Below the pieces are notes generated by a model, which worked only from the letters and a program-made list of their open reading frames with translations, ran no database searches and was not told where the DNA came from. The translations under genes were made by a program, and so were the position numbers. Source: Brevipalpus yothersi (lineage: Eukaryota > Arthropoda > Arachnida > Trombidiformes > Tenuipalpidae). From it: 64,000 nt of DNA. Shown one piece after another: positions 32,801 through 44,700 of this stretch; position 1 is the stretch's first letter; each line of letters opens with the position of its first letter. Location of the stretch: contig QZCP01000835.1 of the NCBI GenBank assembly GCA_003956705.1, positions 62,001-126,000 of the forward strand. The letters run 5' to 3'.

Positions 32801-35800
32801 GCACCATTTCAGGGAGGACAAATCACCTGGCTGCAGTATTTTCAGTTCCAAATTTTTCAGACTTTTTCTTGAACTTTGTTGTTTTTTCTCATGCTTTTCG
32901 TCAAATTTCAGGCTTATATATTGGCCCCAGCCATGTTCTGGGTCATAGATATTAGATTTGAGTCTTTTGTGAATAATCTGTTTGAAATGAGGATTTCGAG
33001 AGTCAAAATTTATGAGATCAAGACCTTGGTCATGATAACGGTTTGCGATGCAAATCATTCGATCACCATCAGCTTCCATAGTGATACTTTTAGTGAAACC
33101 AACCACAGATTGATCGTACCTAGGATCTCCTACTAACCAGATAGGTACCGTTTTATCATTTCCCTTGAGAGCTGTCTTGAGTTTTTCGATCCATTCAAAG
33201 TTCAGTGGAGATACTAAAATAATCTCAGGCTGAATGATAGTATTGAATTTTTTTCGAAAGAGAAGACCTCTGATTGGCAAATATTTTGATTCCAAAAGTC
33301 TGTTGGAAACACAAATCCAATCTATTTCAGCCAACAGATTGATAACTTGTTCACTTTTCATACAGCATGCTTTCAAATGTGTCATGATAGTTTGAAGTTG
33401 TGGAATAGAACAAATATTATCAATCCTCTCACTGATATGTTCTCGGAACACAATCAACAAAAATCCATCAGAAGCGATAGCTTGAATGAGATTTTGAACT
33501 TTCCAGCGAAGAGATAAAATATCATCCGAATAATTCTTGTAAACAAGGAGATCGGCTTGAGTTAAATTCTCAGGGAAAGGAGAATCTGCATTCCATGATA
33601 ATACAGAGGTTCTAGGGATCATTTCACTCACTTCCGGTTCCAGCTTAGAGCAAGCAATTGTGTAGACTATTTTAGCTGTTCCAATCGATAATGTATTGAT
33701 AGCTGATTTGATAATATCTGTGTAAAGGTATTTACTACTGTTACACTCAATGACACTGAAAGAAATTTTCAATTGGCCACAATAAGCCTTTGTTTCCAGA
33801 GCAGTTCCTATGAATGGTTGTAAGAATCGCTCTAAAGAACTGAATTGAAGTTCTCTTCCGATGAGAGTATCTTGATCAATGTTCGATGGATTCAGCTTCT
33901 TTTCTGTCTGTATATCTATCAAGAACTCCAATAATTCAGTTGAAAATGCATTTATGGATGATATACTCTGCTTGAAAGTTTTTAATTCTTCCATCAATTG
34001 GGTCAGTTTTGTTGTTTCTTTAGATTTTATACGAACAGTATTTCTTTCACAAATCTGGACATAGTTTTCAAGGTGTTTTTGATGATCACAATCCAAAATG
34101 TCCTCCTCTTCGAGTGGAATAAAATCTTGACTTTCAACGAGAACTTTTTGTGGTTTCCTCACAGCTGATGATGCCTTCAAACCACGAATCCAGAGACCTT
34201 TACATGCTAATGTTTTTGTGACAGAATTATGAATAGCATCGAGAAGAATTCGCTTATCCAAGATATTCTGTGAATTTCTCTCTTCATTTTCTTCTGCCAT
34301 CTCCTCAGAGGCCGAATTTTTCTTGAGTGCTACTTTTTCTTTTTGATAATTCAGTTCTTTTTGAGTGTTTACTTCAGAGATTATTTGCTCAGTATCGATT
34401 AGTATGGCTTCAATGCTGATTGGAAGGAATAAACCTCTGTTAAATCGATTCGAAAAGAGAGCCAATTGAAGGAGAGAATCGGCGAAAGTAACCCATGATA
34501 TAAGATCAGGATCGTAATCCAATCCGAAAATTGAGGTTTTATTACGATCAATGGAAGCATCTTTCCATTCAATTTTGCCTTTTCGACCATATTGGTCAGC
34601 CTTGACCAAGCATCGGAAAAAAGGTCCATAATCATAACCCCGGTTTGTCAATTCCTTGTAAATCTCTTGTTCTGAGAGTTCCATGCATTCGTTTCCTGGC
34701 GAATTTTCCGAATCATCTTCCAGACTTTCTATCACATATCTACTTTTTGCTTCATCGATGTTTTCAATCACAAATATTTTCCCAACTGCAATCTGCACCT
34801 CACTTTCAGAGATGATGAAGGAACCGTTATGTGGCATGTAACATATCTTAAATTGAGTTTCTTTATCCATCAAGACCGTACTTCGAATGAAAGAAACATC
34901 TTGAAATAGAAATTTGCTCCTTCTCACGCAAATTTTGTGAAATTTTGCCGCAGTTTTCCATGCCAACATGAGCATTCCAGTGGCCGGGAAAATAATTCGA
35001 CCATCTATCTTGTGATCTGAATAAAACCAATCCTCTGCGTTGCTGAGGTTTACTCTAGCAATAGAATAACTTCGGAATGCAAATTCATTGAAATATTCTG
35101 GATACTTGAAGACACAATATTCTTTTCGGTGATCAAAATCGATGAGTGAATGAAGACTGAGAGTATCAATTGGCACTGGATAAGTAACTTTTGGATAGAG
35201 ATAGCTGATGTTGATCGGTAAATTCATGGTATACAGCTGTCCAATTGAATCAAGAAATCTGTTTATATCAAGTGAGCTCGATTCCAAGAACCGAACATTC
35301 GCCAGAGCACTTGAATAGTTTAAGGCATCTGATGTGTTGAAATCGATGAGAACCGTAGTCATCGGAACACTCTCAATTGCATGATCATAGAGTTTTTGAT
35401 TTATCCATTGAATAGTTGAGTTCTTTTCAGTTTTTGAAAGCACTTTGTGACCATTGAGTTGCTTTGAGTTGAGAATTTTATCATAAACAAAAGGCTTCAA
35501 TTTTTTGGTCGAGTTCGTCTTCGTTGCCAAATTCATCAATACACGATCCACTTTTTTAACAAATTCTGCATCACTGATATCAAAAAAATCTTCAGCTGTT
35601 GAAACTGCCTCATCTGAGTTCTTGCCATGATTATTAGCTGATTCATGATTTTCAGATTCTGAAGGATGAAATTGTTCATTTGAAGGGGTTTCATGATCAA
35701 CGAGACTTCCTAAAGTGTAGGCGGCAGCCATAACTTTCTCCTCACATAACAAATTTTTGGCTAAGCCATAGGCCAATCGACCTATGGCGGAACCAATGAA

Positions 35801-37954
35801 CCCATCAATGGACACATTGAGTGCTCTGAACAAATTGATTAAAATAATTTGACTTGCAACAGTTGCTACAATTTCCTCAATAGTGGTATTTGAATTCTTT
35901 GTACCAAAGAGCAATTTGGATAGATCTATGCCTAATGGCCCAGTAAATTTAGCTAGTCGATCCAATGTTCTTGAAAAAACAGGAATATGAACGAATAAAG
36001 GATCGAATTCAATTTTTTGGGTTGGAAGAATGATAGTAGCGTTGTGAATATCAGACTTTTGTAAAACTTTCTTGTTTTTGCTATGTGAAATGAATTCACT
36101 TTGTTTACTGATCAGAAAGTAGTTCTTGAAGGGCATATTTTCAGTTCTAGAATATTGATTGAACAGATCGAAAAATTCTCGTGTCAATGAATATTGTCGA
36201 TCTTTGAGGAATCTCGATATCAAATCAATTCCTTCTGCTGTTCTATTGCAAACAAGAACAAGCCGAGGAATTTTATCAGCAATTTGATAACTTTCCGGTG
36301 TTGATACTTTTTTGTGCCCTCTCAATATGACATGGCCGTTGGCACCACCAAATCCAAAAGAATTTACAGGTATATATTCTCCTCTAAATGGAGTTATTTT
36401 GCAAACGGGAACCACTTTACCATTCACTAAACCTTCGATTCGTGGATTTGGTTTATTGAAATGAAGATTTGGTGGAATGATACCAGTTTGAAAGATCATA
36501 TTAGCCTTAATAATTGCACACAAGCCAGCAGCAGCCTCTGAATGGCCTATGTTTGATTTAACACATCCTATTTTCAGTGGTTTATATGATGATCGGCGAT
36601 AACAGAACACATCGGTGATCGATTTAAGTTCCACAGGATCACCGACTTGAGTGCCGGTGACATGAGCTTCGATGTAATCGATTTGAGATGGATCAAGATT
36701 GACTTCATGCCAAGTTTCCGCTATCAATTGACGCTGAGTTACCGATGATGGAAATGTGATTCCCTGATCTTTGAAGCCATCAGTATTGGTGCGACAATTG
36801 ATCACAGTGGAGTAGATTCGTTTCGCTTCGGATTTAAATTGCAACACAATGCAACACACTGCTTCACCACGTCCATATCCATCAGCTGATTGGTCCATAC
36901 ATCGACACTTTCCTGAAGTAGATGTCATGGAAAGATTGCTAAATTGATGACTTATTCCAGGCATCAGGCAAATGTTGAAACTTGCCACCAAGGCTCGAGA
37001 ACACAGACCCGACTTGAGGGCTGTGAAAGCTTCATTCATGGCACTGAGACTGGACGCACAAGCTGTGTCAAACTGACCAACTGGACCTTTCAATCCAAAT
37101 ACTTGAGAGATAGTCGCTGAAAATTTGAAGAATTTTTTATATCGAACATAAAATAAGGTTTTTTCTCTGATGATTGGAAAGATTTTAATACACCTACTTG
37201 TGTAATTTTGTCGATAATTGGGCATTCCAAGTGGATCTTCATTGAACGCCATATCAGTTTCGTGGAAACTAGAACCATAAAAGAATCCAGTATTTGAACC
37301 ATTCAAGCTTTTAGGATCGATACCTGAAAATTGACAATTTTAACTGTAGCACTATGGGTAAAAATCTGTCATTTTCTCTTCAAGCTTGAGAAAAAACTGC
37401 ATAGTCGTACATGTATATTAATACTATCCATTAAGCATTTATCTCCTCAGCTCGCTATGCAAAATGAATTTTGATGGTATTTTCCATCTTTTTCGGGCTT
37501 CTATCGAACTGATACAATGAATTTTTTTCTCTTACCTGCATCAACAACAGCCTCAAATGAAACTTCAAGCAATTTACGAAGTTGAGGATCCATGTAGTGC
37601 GCATCATTTTCCGATATTTTGAAAAATTCAGCATCGAATCTAGAAAGATTCTGTACTTTCCCACAATTCAGTGGAAATCCGTATCTTCCTTCAAAATAAA
37701 TAATGATACGGAAGAGTTTATTATTTAGCTTATGGTTTATTCAAGATGAAAATGGTAAACTAACCTGCTGGATAACGATCTTCCGAAGAGCTCATCATGT
37801 CGACACTATTGAACAAATTTTCAGTAAATTCTTGGATATTTTCGGATTTCGGAAAACGACCTGACATTCCAGAAATTACCACATCCTCTTTCACAAACCA
37901 TTTTCTACGAATATAGTTCAGCTTTGATTGCCAATTTTCATCATCTAAATCCAT
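29837..37954 (-). CDS. FAS/PKS-like multidomain synthase, copy 1 (AT domain degenerate)
   Basis: Giant iterative synthase of animal type I fatty acid synthase order. Exons 37954-37765, 37688-37536, 37323-37198, 37116-30059 and 29935-29837 total 7626 bp, 2541 aa. KS at about 12-420 with Cys176 (DTACASS), His308 (EAHVTGT) and His348 (KSNIGH). The AT remnant at about 470-770 lacks the GMGxQ loop and the FHS motif, and its nucleophile elbow is GSAIGR (Ser replaced by Ala600). DH has His858 (DHKIDGRIIFP) and Asp1036 (FADSLLQ). A pseudo-methyltransferase region follows, then ER (HSGSGGVG), KR (GGFGGFG, Tyr2082), ACP (GMDSL, Ser2202) and TE (GYSYGG, Ser2354; His2520 in the separate last exon). An 81-bp intron (37117-37197) unique to this copy is in frame and stop-free, so it can be mistaken for coding. 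Expected product: reduced acyl chain or polyketide released by TE; the substrate is unknown. Confidence 0.93.
31177..31956 (-). repeat. Near-identical tract shared with 40056-40837 (gene conversion, copy 1 side)
   Basis: Covers the end of ER and most of KR. Over the 600 bp 31321-31920 I count 13 mismatches and no indels against copy 2, while flanking sequence diverges strongly. Confidence 0.85.
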
Positions 37955-38765
37955 CACAATTAATCTTAAAAAGATAAATTCATGCGTTTAGCGAAGAATC
38001 GGTGTCGAATCATTTCAATCAGGCAAATATGATGATGACTACATCTTACTTTTTTTTGTTAAATCAATTTCTATCCAAACAAATAAAACTTTGGTGGATC
38101 CAGTGTAAAACTATCGAGTAATTTCCACCAAGCACGTAGTGATGAGGTTTGAAAACCATGTATTCATCGATACTGTATGGTTGGTGTGTGATTTAACTTT
38201 ACTTCAACTAGCACATAATTCACATAGTTCTCCAATGTACTGTACAATAGTAGAGAAGTTCATAACAGGTGTGCATTTTAAGACAAAAAATCTGGTCTCT
38301 AATTTTTAGATGTGGAACGGGTAATTGGATCTTCTCATTATCATCTACACGTGTTTGAATGCTTCATTTAATGAAAATTGGACTATTTCCTGGAGCAATT
38401 AATAGCTTTTTATCAATTTCATGCTTTTTTACAACAATCAGTGTAATCATATTGCTTAATTATCCAGAGTGATTTACATGAGGTTCGAAATACACATGTA
38501 ATATAAAATGAACGGACAACTAGAAATAGATAAAAAACACCAAGAGCAAACTGTCAAAATATAACATACAGTTTATTCATAAATTTTTGATCCTTGATCT
38601 TTATTGGTCTTATCGTGTAGCGGGTTTTCTCAAATTGCATCAATAAGAAATACCTCTTGAATTTGTAGACCCCTTTCGTTAAAGGCAGTAGTAATTTATT
38701 GATTTGTGATCTATCTGCTGATTATTAGCCACATCATTCAGGAAAATAAGCAATCATAGAAATTC
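37955..38765. other. Spacer between synthase copies 1 and 2
   Basis: About 810 bp, AT-rich. It should hold the copy 1 promoter and copy 2 3' UTR. No gene or clear repeat is seen. Confidence 0.55.
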
Positions 38766-41700
38766 TTATTGGAAGAAATTTGAAATTTCCATCGAAACAA
38801 TGTCCAAATTCTTTTCGATGAAATTATTATGATTGCCATCAAGAGTGAGCTGTTTACCGATCTGTAAAAGAAATAAGCAGTTACATTGCCTTGCTTCCAA
38901 AAAGTTCCAAAAAGAATATCATCGATGAAATGAAATGAACACTCACCATGAAATCTTTACCCGTTTTTCCATTCTGTAAGATGGGTAGATCTTCTTTGGG
39001 TCTAAAATGAATCATATCACAGTCATTGGGTATTTTGGTCTCATAGATTGAGATCAAGCGACCCTTCTGTAGAGTTAACTCATTAATTTGCATTATAGTT
39101 TGCGCTTGAGGTGGCTCAAAACCATTCAGAATCAACAGTTTTTTGGCCAAATTGAAACGTTCATCTCTGGTTGTGGCAGATTCGAAAAGTTCATCTATAT
39201 TCGAGGTGTCTATGGAATAGCGTTTCAAGCAGCCTCTGATAAATTCTTGTTCTTGAATACTTTCCAAATCAGAAGGTGCTTGAGAAGAGATGAAGTTGAG
39301 GGCAGCTTTTTTCAAATGATTAGGATCAGCATCAAAAAGAACTAATTTATCAACTTGTAGGCTTGATTTACGCTCTTCAAGCTGCTTGATGATGGCCAAA
39401 GCAAGCATCCCACCGAATGAATATCCGATCATATTGATTTTCGAATCACTTGTAAAACTGAGTATTCGATCAACAAAAACAGAAGCAACCTCTTCAATTG
39501 AAGCAAATTTGGCTAAATCATAGGTCCAATTTAGACCTACTGCTGATCGCTCTAGGCGTTCAAATAAGGGGCCAAAAAATTGATAATGTCCTTCTATCGG
39601 AGGAACAACGAACACAATATCTTTCGAGCGGTCATTGAGCTTTGTTAATGGTTTCTCAAGCAAAACTGAGGCTTCTCTAAAATTGATGTCCAATTCGACA
39701 GTAGACTTCGTTGAGGATTGAGAATTTTGATTATCTTTCTCGGAACTGAACTTCTTTGACAAAGCGATCAACTCACGAATTTTTAATTGTCGAATTTCTT
39801 TAGTAGTTATTGTGATGCTGAAATTGCGCTCCAGTGCTTGCTGAACCTCAATTGCCATCAGGGAATCCATTCCAAGCTCACCAAGAGTTATCTCCGGATC
39901 CAAGGAATAAATATCTTTGATCCCTAAAATATGGCTGATTGACTTGACGATATCACCAGAATCTGCAAACGTAAGCTTCTGATCCTCACTTCTCACCATT
40001 GTCGATACAGTTGAGTTTGGATAATTCAAAGTTCGCTCGAGAACAGATAGGCAAGAGTGAAGCCGCTGAGGTGCTGTTCCTCGTATCGTTTCAATTTCAG
40101 TGCCCATTTTTTCAACCACAAAGCCAACATCCCCGATGAATCCCCATTGGATGGCAAGTCCATGTAGCCCATCTCTTCGCCTTCGTTCACAAACACTTTC
40201 CATGTACGAATTGGCAAGACTGTAATTAGTTTGGCCAGCATTACCTCGACCACTGGCAACAGAGGAAAAAACAACGAAGTAATCGAGTGATGGACACATT
40301 TCACGACTAATCCTGTCCATATTGTAAGTGATGTTAACCTTAGGAGCACAAACTTTGGCAAATGTTTCCTCAGTTTGATCCATAAAAAGTGCATCATGCA
40401 TCACCAGTGTAGAGTTGAAGATGCCACCGATTGGAGCATCTAAAGAGGTGAAAAGTTCACGACATCCGGCCTCAGTTGTTAGGTCATGTTTCGATAACAC
40501 AACTTTCACACCACTGTCAGCCATTCTATCGATACAGTATTGATGATATGATGTTTGAGGACCCCTTCGAGAATTGATCACAATATGTTTGGCACCACTG
40601 AATGCCATCCATAGGGCAACCTCCATCCCAAAGCCACCGAAGCCGCCAATAATGATGTAAGCTTTGTGTGGATGAAACGCGACTGTTTTGATTGCTGAGC
40701 TTAGGCTAACATCATTTGGATGCTCAGGATCTTTGATCTTGATGACAACTTTACCAATATGTTTTCCAGCAGCCATGTAACGGAAAGCATCTTCAGCTCG
40801 ATCCATTGTGAAAACTGTTCTGGGTAATGGTTTTATTGCTCCACTCTCAAGAAACTCTCCAAGTAAACTAGTAAGCCGTTTTCTTTCATCATCTCCACTT
40901 GAATCTCGGTCTTCCGATTTGGTAATTAGAACATCCATCATCACTCCATGAAAGGATCGACCTTCGTCAAGCCATCCCAAATCAAGAGGACTATTTCGAA
41001 ATCCATCATATTTTCCAATCTCCAAAAATCGGCCTCCTGGAGCCAAACATCGAAGACTGGCTTGAAGCTTTTCTCCATCCAATGAATTGAGAACAATGTC
41101 CACTCCTCGGCCATCAGTTTCACGGAAGATCATCTCTTCGAATGACGTATCTCTTGAATTTCCAATATTAGCTTCTGTCAATTGTGGGAACCTTTCGAGA
41201 ATAAACTTCCTCTTCTCTGGTGTCCCAACGGTGGTATAAATTTTGCAATCATAGCTCAGACACAGATGGATAGCAGCAATTCCAACACCACCACTTCCAG
41301 CATGAATAAGAACAGTTTCACCACGTTTGAGATTACCTCTCATGATGAGACCGTATAGAGCCGTTCCATAGACCACAGGCACAGTAGCAGCATCTTCGAG
41401 GCTCCATTCTTCAGGTACAGGCCAAGTAAAATCCATTGATTTGACCAAGTAACGAGTAGTCATGGCTCCAAATCCAGTCAAACCCATCACACGATTCCCT
41501 TTGCTATCATAACCAGAATATTCTAGGCCTACTGTAACTGACATTGATTCGTCATTGATCTTACGAGCACTAGGCTCAAATACTAAGGGTAAACGAGCTG
41601 AGGAAAACATCACATCTTTAAAGTTAAGAGGTGCATAGCACGTATCAATAATTGAATCAGTTGATCGCTCAATGATTTGAGATTCACACCATTTTATGGA

Positions 41701-44700
41701 GGAAAGATCTCCTGGCTGTAAAACTCGTAATTGAACATTTTTTGATGCCGCTGTCGAGCATCGAGGGTCTGCTTCACGCTTGTCTTCAACTTCATCCAGA
41801 GTGTATTCACCCCAGCCATATTTGGGATCGAATATATTGAATTTCAAGCGGCTATCCAAAATATGTTTCAGATGAGGATTGTTCAAGTCTATATTTTTCA
41901 AATCAATTCCATTATCATGAAAACGATTGGAAATACAAAAAACTCGAGCTCCAAAGCTACCCAAACCTAAACTTCTTGTGAAACCAACAACACCTTGATC
42001 ATATCTGGTATCTCCAATCAACCAGATTGGAACGGTTTTATCTTCTTCCTTGAGAGCTGTCTTGAGTTCATCTATCCATTTGAAATCCAAAGGGGAAACA
42101 TGAACAATTTTTGGTATATGTGATGTATCTGGTCTCTTTCTGAAAAGCAGTCCTCTTATTGGTAGTAATTTTGATTCCAGAAGCCTGTTGGACACACAAA
42201 TCCAATCCATCTCTAACAGCAGGCTAATGACATCTTCACTTTTCATGCAACATGATTTAAGATTTGTGATGATAGGTTTGAGCTGTTGAATTGAACAGAT
42301 GTTTTCAATATCTTGGTTAATGTTTTCTCGGAAGACAATGAATAGAAAGCCTTCAGGATTGATTGCTTGAGTGAAATACTTTATTTTGGAGCGAAGGGTT
42401 GATATGTTTTCTGAATGATTTCGATAGATGAGAAGATCAGCTCGAGCCACATCACCAGCTAATGGAGATTCTGCATTCCAAACAATAAGTGATGTTTCGC
42501 CAGTGAGCATCGTTTTCATTTCCGGATCCAATTCGGAGCTAGCAACTGTGTAGGCAACTTTAGATTTTCCTACGGTAAGAGTATCAACCATAGATTTTGT
42601 AGCATTTGAGTAGGTTTTTTTAGCATGACAATACTCGATGATGGTAGGAGAAGGATTCATCTGGCCACAATATGAATGATAGTTCAAAAAAGTAGCGATG
42701 AAAGGCCTCAAGAATCGACTCAATGAACTGTGAGGTAGATCTCTGCCAATCATGATATCTTGGTCTATTTTAGAAGTATCTACTTTTCTCTGATTTTGTT
42801 CCAAAAAGTTAACTAGATGATCTAGAAGAGCAAAAGAGGAATCCTTTCCATCTGAGAAATCTTTTCTCAATTCTTTCAGCTTATATTTTTCTGCAAGATC
42901 CATATCAGATATAGCCTTTGAATGTATCAATTTAGCATAGCTTTTGCAAATTTTGTAGTAGCTTTCTAGCTGGTTCCGGTGTTTAGGTTCCATGATATCA
43001 ATCTCATTGAAAGGGATGAAATCATATGTTTCAAGAACTACTTTTTGTGGTCTTCTTGACGCAAAAGAAGCTTTTAAACCTCTTACCCAAAGACCTTCAC
43101 TGATCAATGATCTTGTTATGAAATCATGATGCACATCGAAAAGAACTCGATTCTCTGATAAATCTTGAACGACCATATCATCATTTTGTGCCTCATTTCT
43201 GTGATCATCTTCTTGTGTATTTTCATTGGTTTCCTTCTGAGCATTCTTATGGATTTCCTTTTGAGTATTTGATTCTCTGATGACATTGATATTGGCGATA
43301 ATTTTTTCAGCATCAATTAACATTGTCTCAAACCCAGTGGGAACAAATGAACTTCGATGAAATCTATTGGAGAGAAGTGATAATTGAAGCATACAATCGG
43401 CGAAAGGAATCCAAGTTTTGAGGAACACAAAATCGGCATCATGAAATTTTTCAAGAACCGAACCACTTTTGAGAGCAAGTGAAGATACTTCTTTCCATTC
43501 AACTTTGGCACTTCTTCCATACTGATCGGCTTCAGTCAAACATCGGAAACTAGGACCATAGTCATAGCCTCGATTTCGCAATTCCTTGTAAATATCTTCT
43601 CTTGACAATTTTAAGGACTTGTGGTCATGTGAATCTTTCAATTCCCTTTCTACATTGGTGAGTTGATAATTTTCCATTGCTTCATCAATATTTTGTATGA
43701 CAAATATTTTCCCTACAGCAACCGGAGCACCACTTTCGGTTATGATGAAAGAGTTATTATATGGCAAGTAATTGACTTTGAAAGCAATTTCCTTTTCCGG
43801 TAGCACAGTAGCTCGTATGAAGGAGACATCTCGGAAGAGAACTTTACTTGTTCTCAACCTGATATTGTAAAAATTTGCAACCATATTCCACGCATGCATA
43901 AGCATTCCAGTGCCTGGGAAGATTATTCGTCCATCGATTTTGTGATCTGAAAGGAACCAATCTTCAGCACTGCTTATATCATTTTTGTAAACAAAGCTGC
44001 TATTTGCTGAGAATCGGTTGAAATGTTCTGGGTATTTGAAGACACAATATTCTTTTTGATGATCAAAATCGATTAAAGAATGGAGACTGAGAGTATCAAT
44101 TGGCACTGGATAAGTAACTTTTGGATAGAGACAACTGATGTCGATCGGCAAATTCAAGGTGTATAGCTGTCCAATTGAATCGAGAAATTTGTTTATATCG
44201 AGCAGATCTGATGAGTTAATGAGCTGTAATCTTTTTGAAGGAGAGCCATAAGTTTTGAAATTATTGAAATCGATCAGAATTGTGTTTGATGGAATGCTGC
44301 TCATTGCTTGTATCAAGAGTTTTTGATTGATGCAACCAAGAATTGCGTATTCCTCAGTCTTTGAATACGATTTGAAACCATTGAGTTGCATTGAATTTGT
44401 CAAATTGTGAATCTGATTATCCAAAGAAGTTGCCAAACTATCGATCGACTTTTTCTCTTTACTCAAGCTGATCAATATGTGATTGAGCTCCTCTTGGAAT
44501 TTTGCATCACTGATATCATGATAATCTTCTTTCGTCTGATTATGTTCATCTTGATCCATTTTAAAATCAAAATTTGATCCTTGATGATTGGAAAGATTCC
44601 CAGAATTAGCTTGTCCATTCATCAAGCTTTCATGCTCCATGATATATCCCAACAGATAGGCTGCAATGATAACTTTTTCCTCTGATATTGAATTCGTAGC

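Noticed and set aside
40026..40397. Second-frame open stretches inside the synthase genes, recurring at the same place in copies
   Set aside because: They overlap the KR-coding frame in a shadow frame. They recur only because the true coding sequence is conserved.
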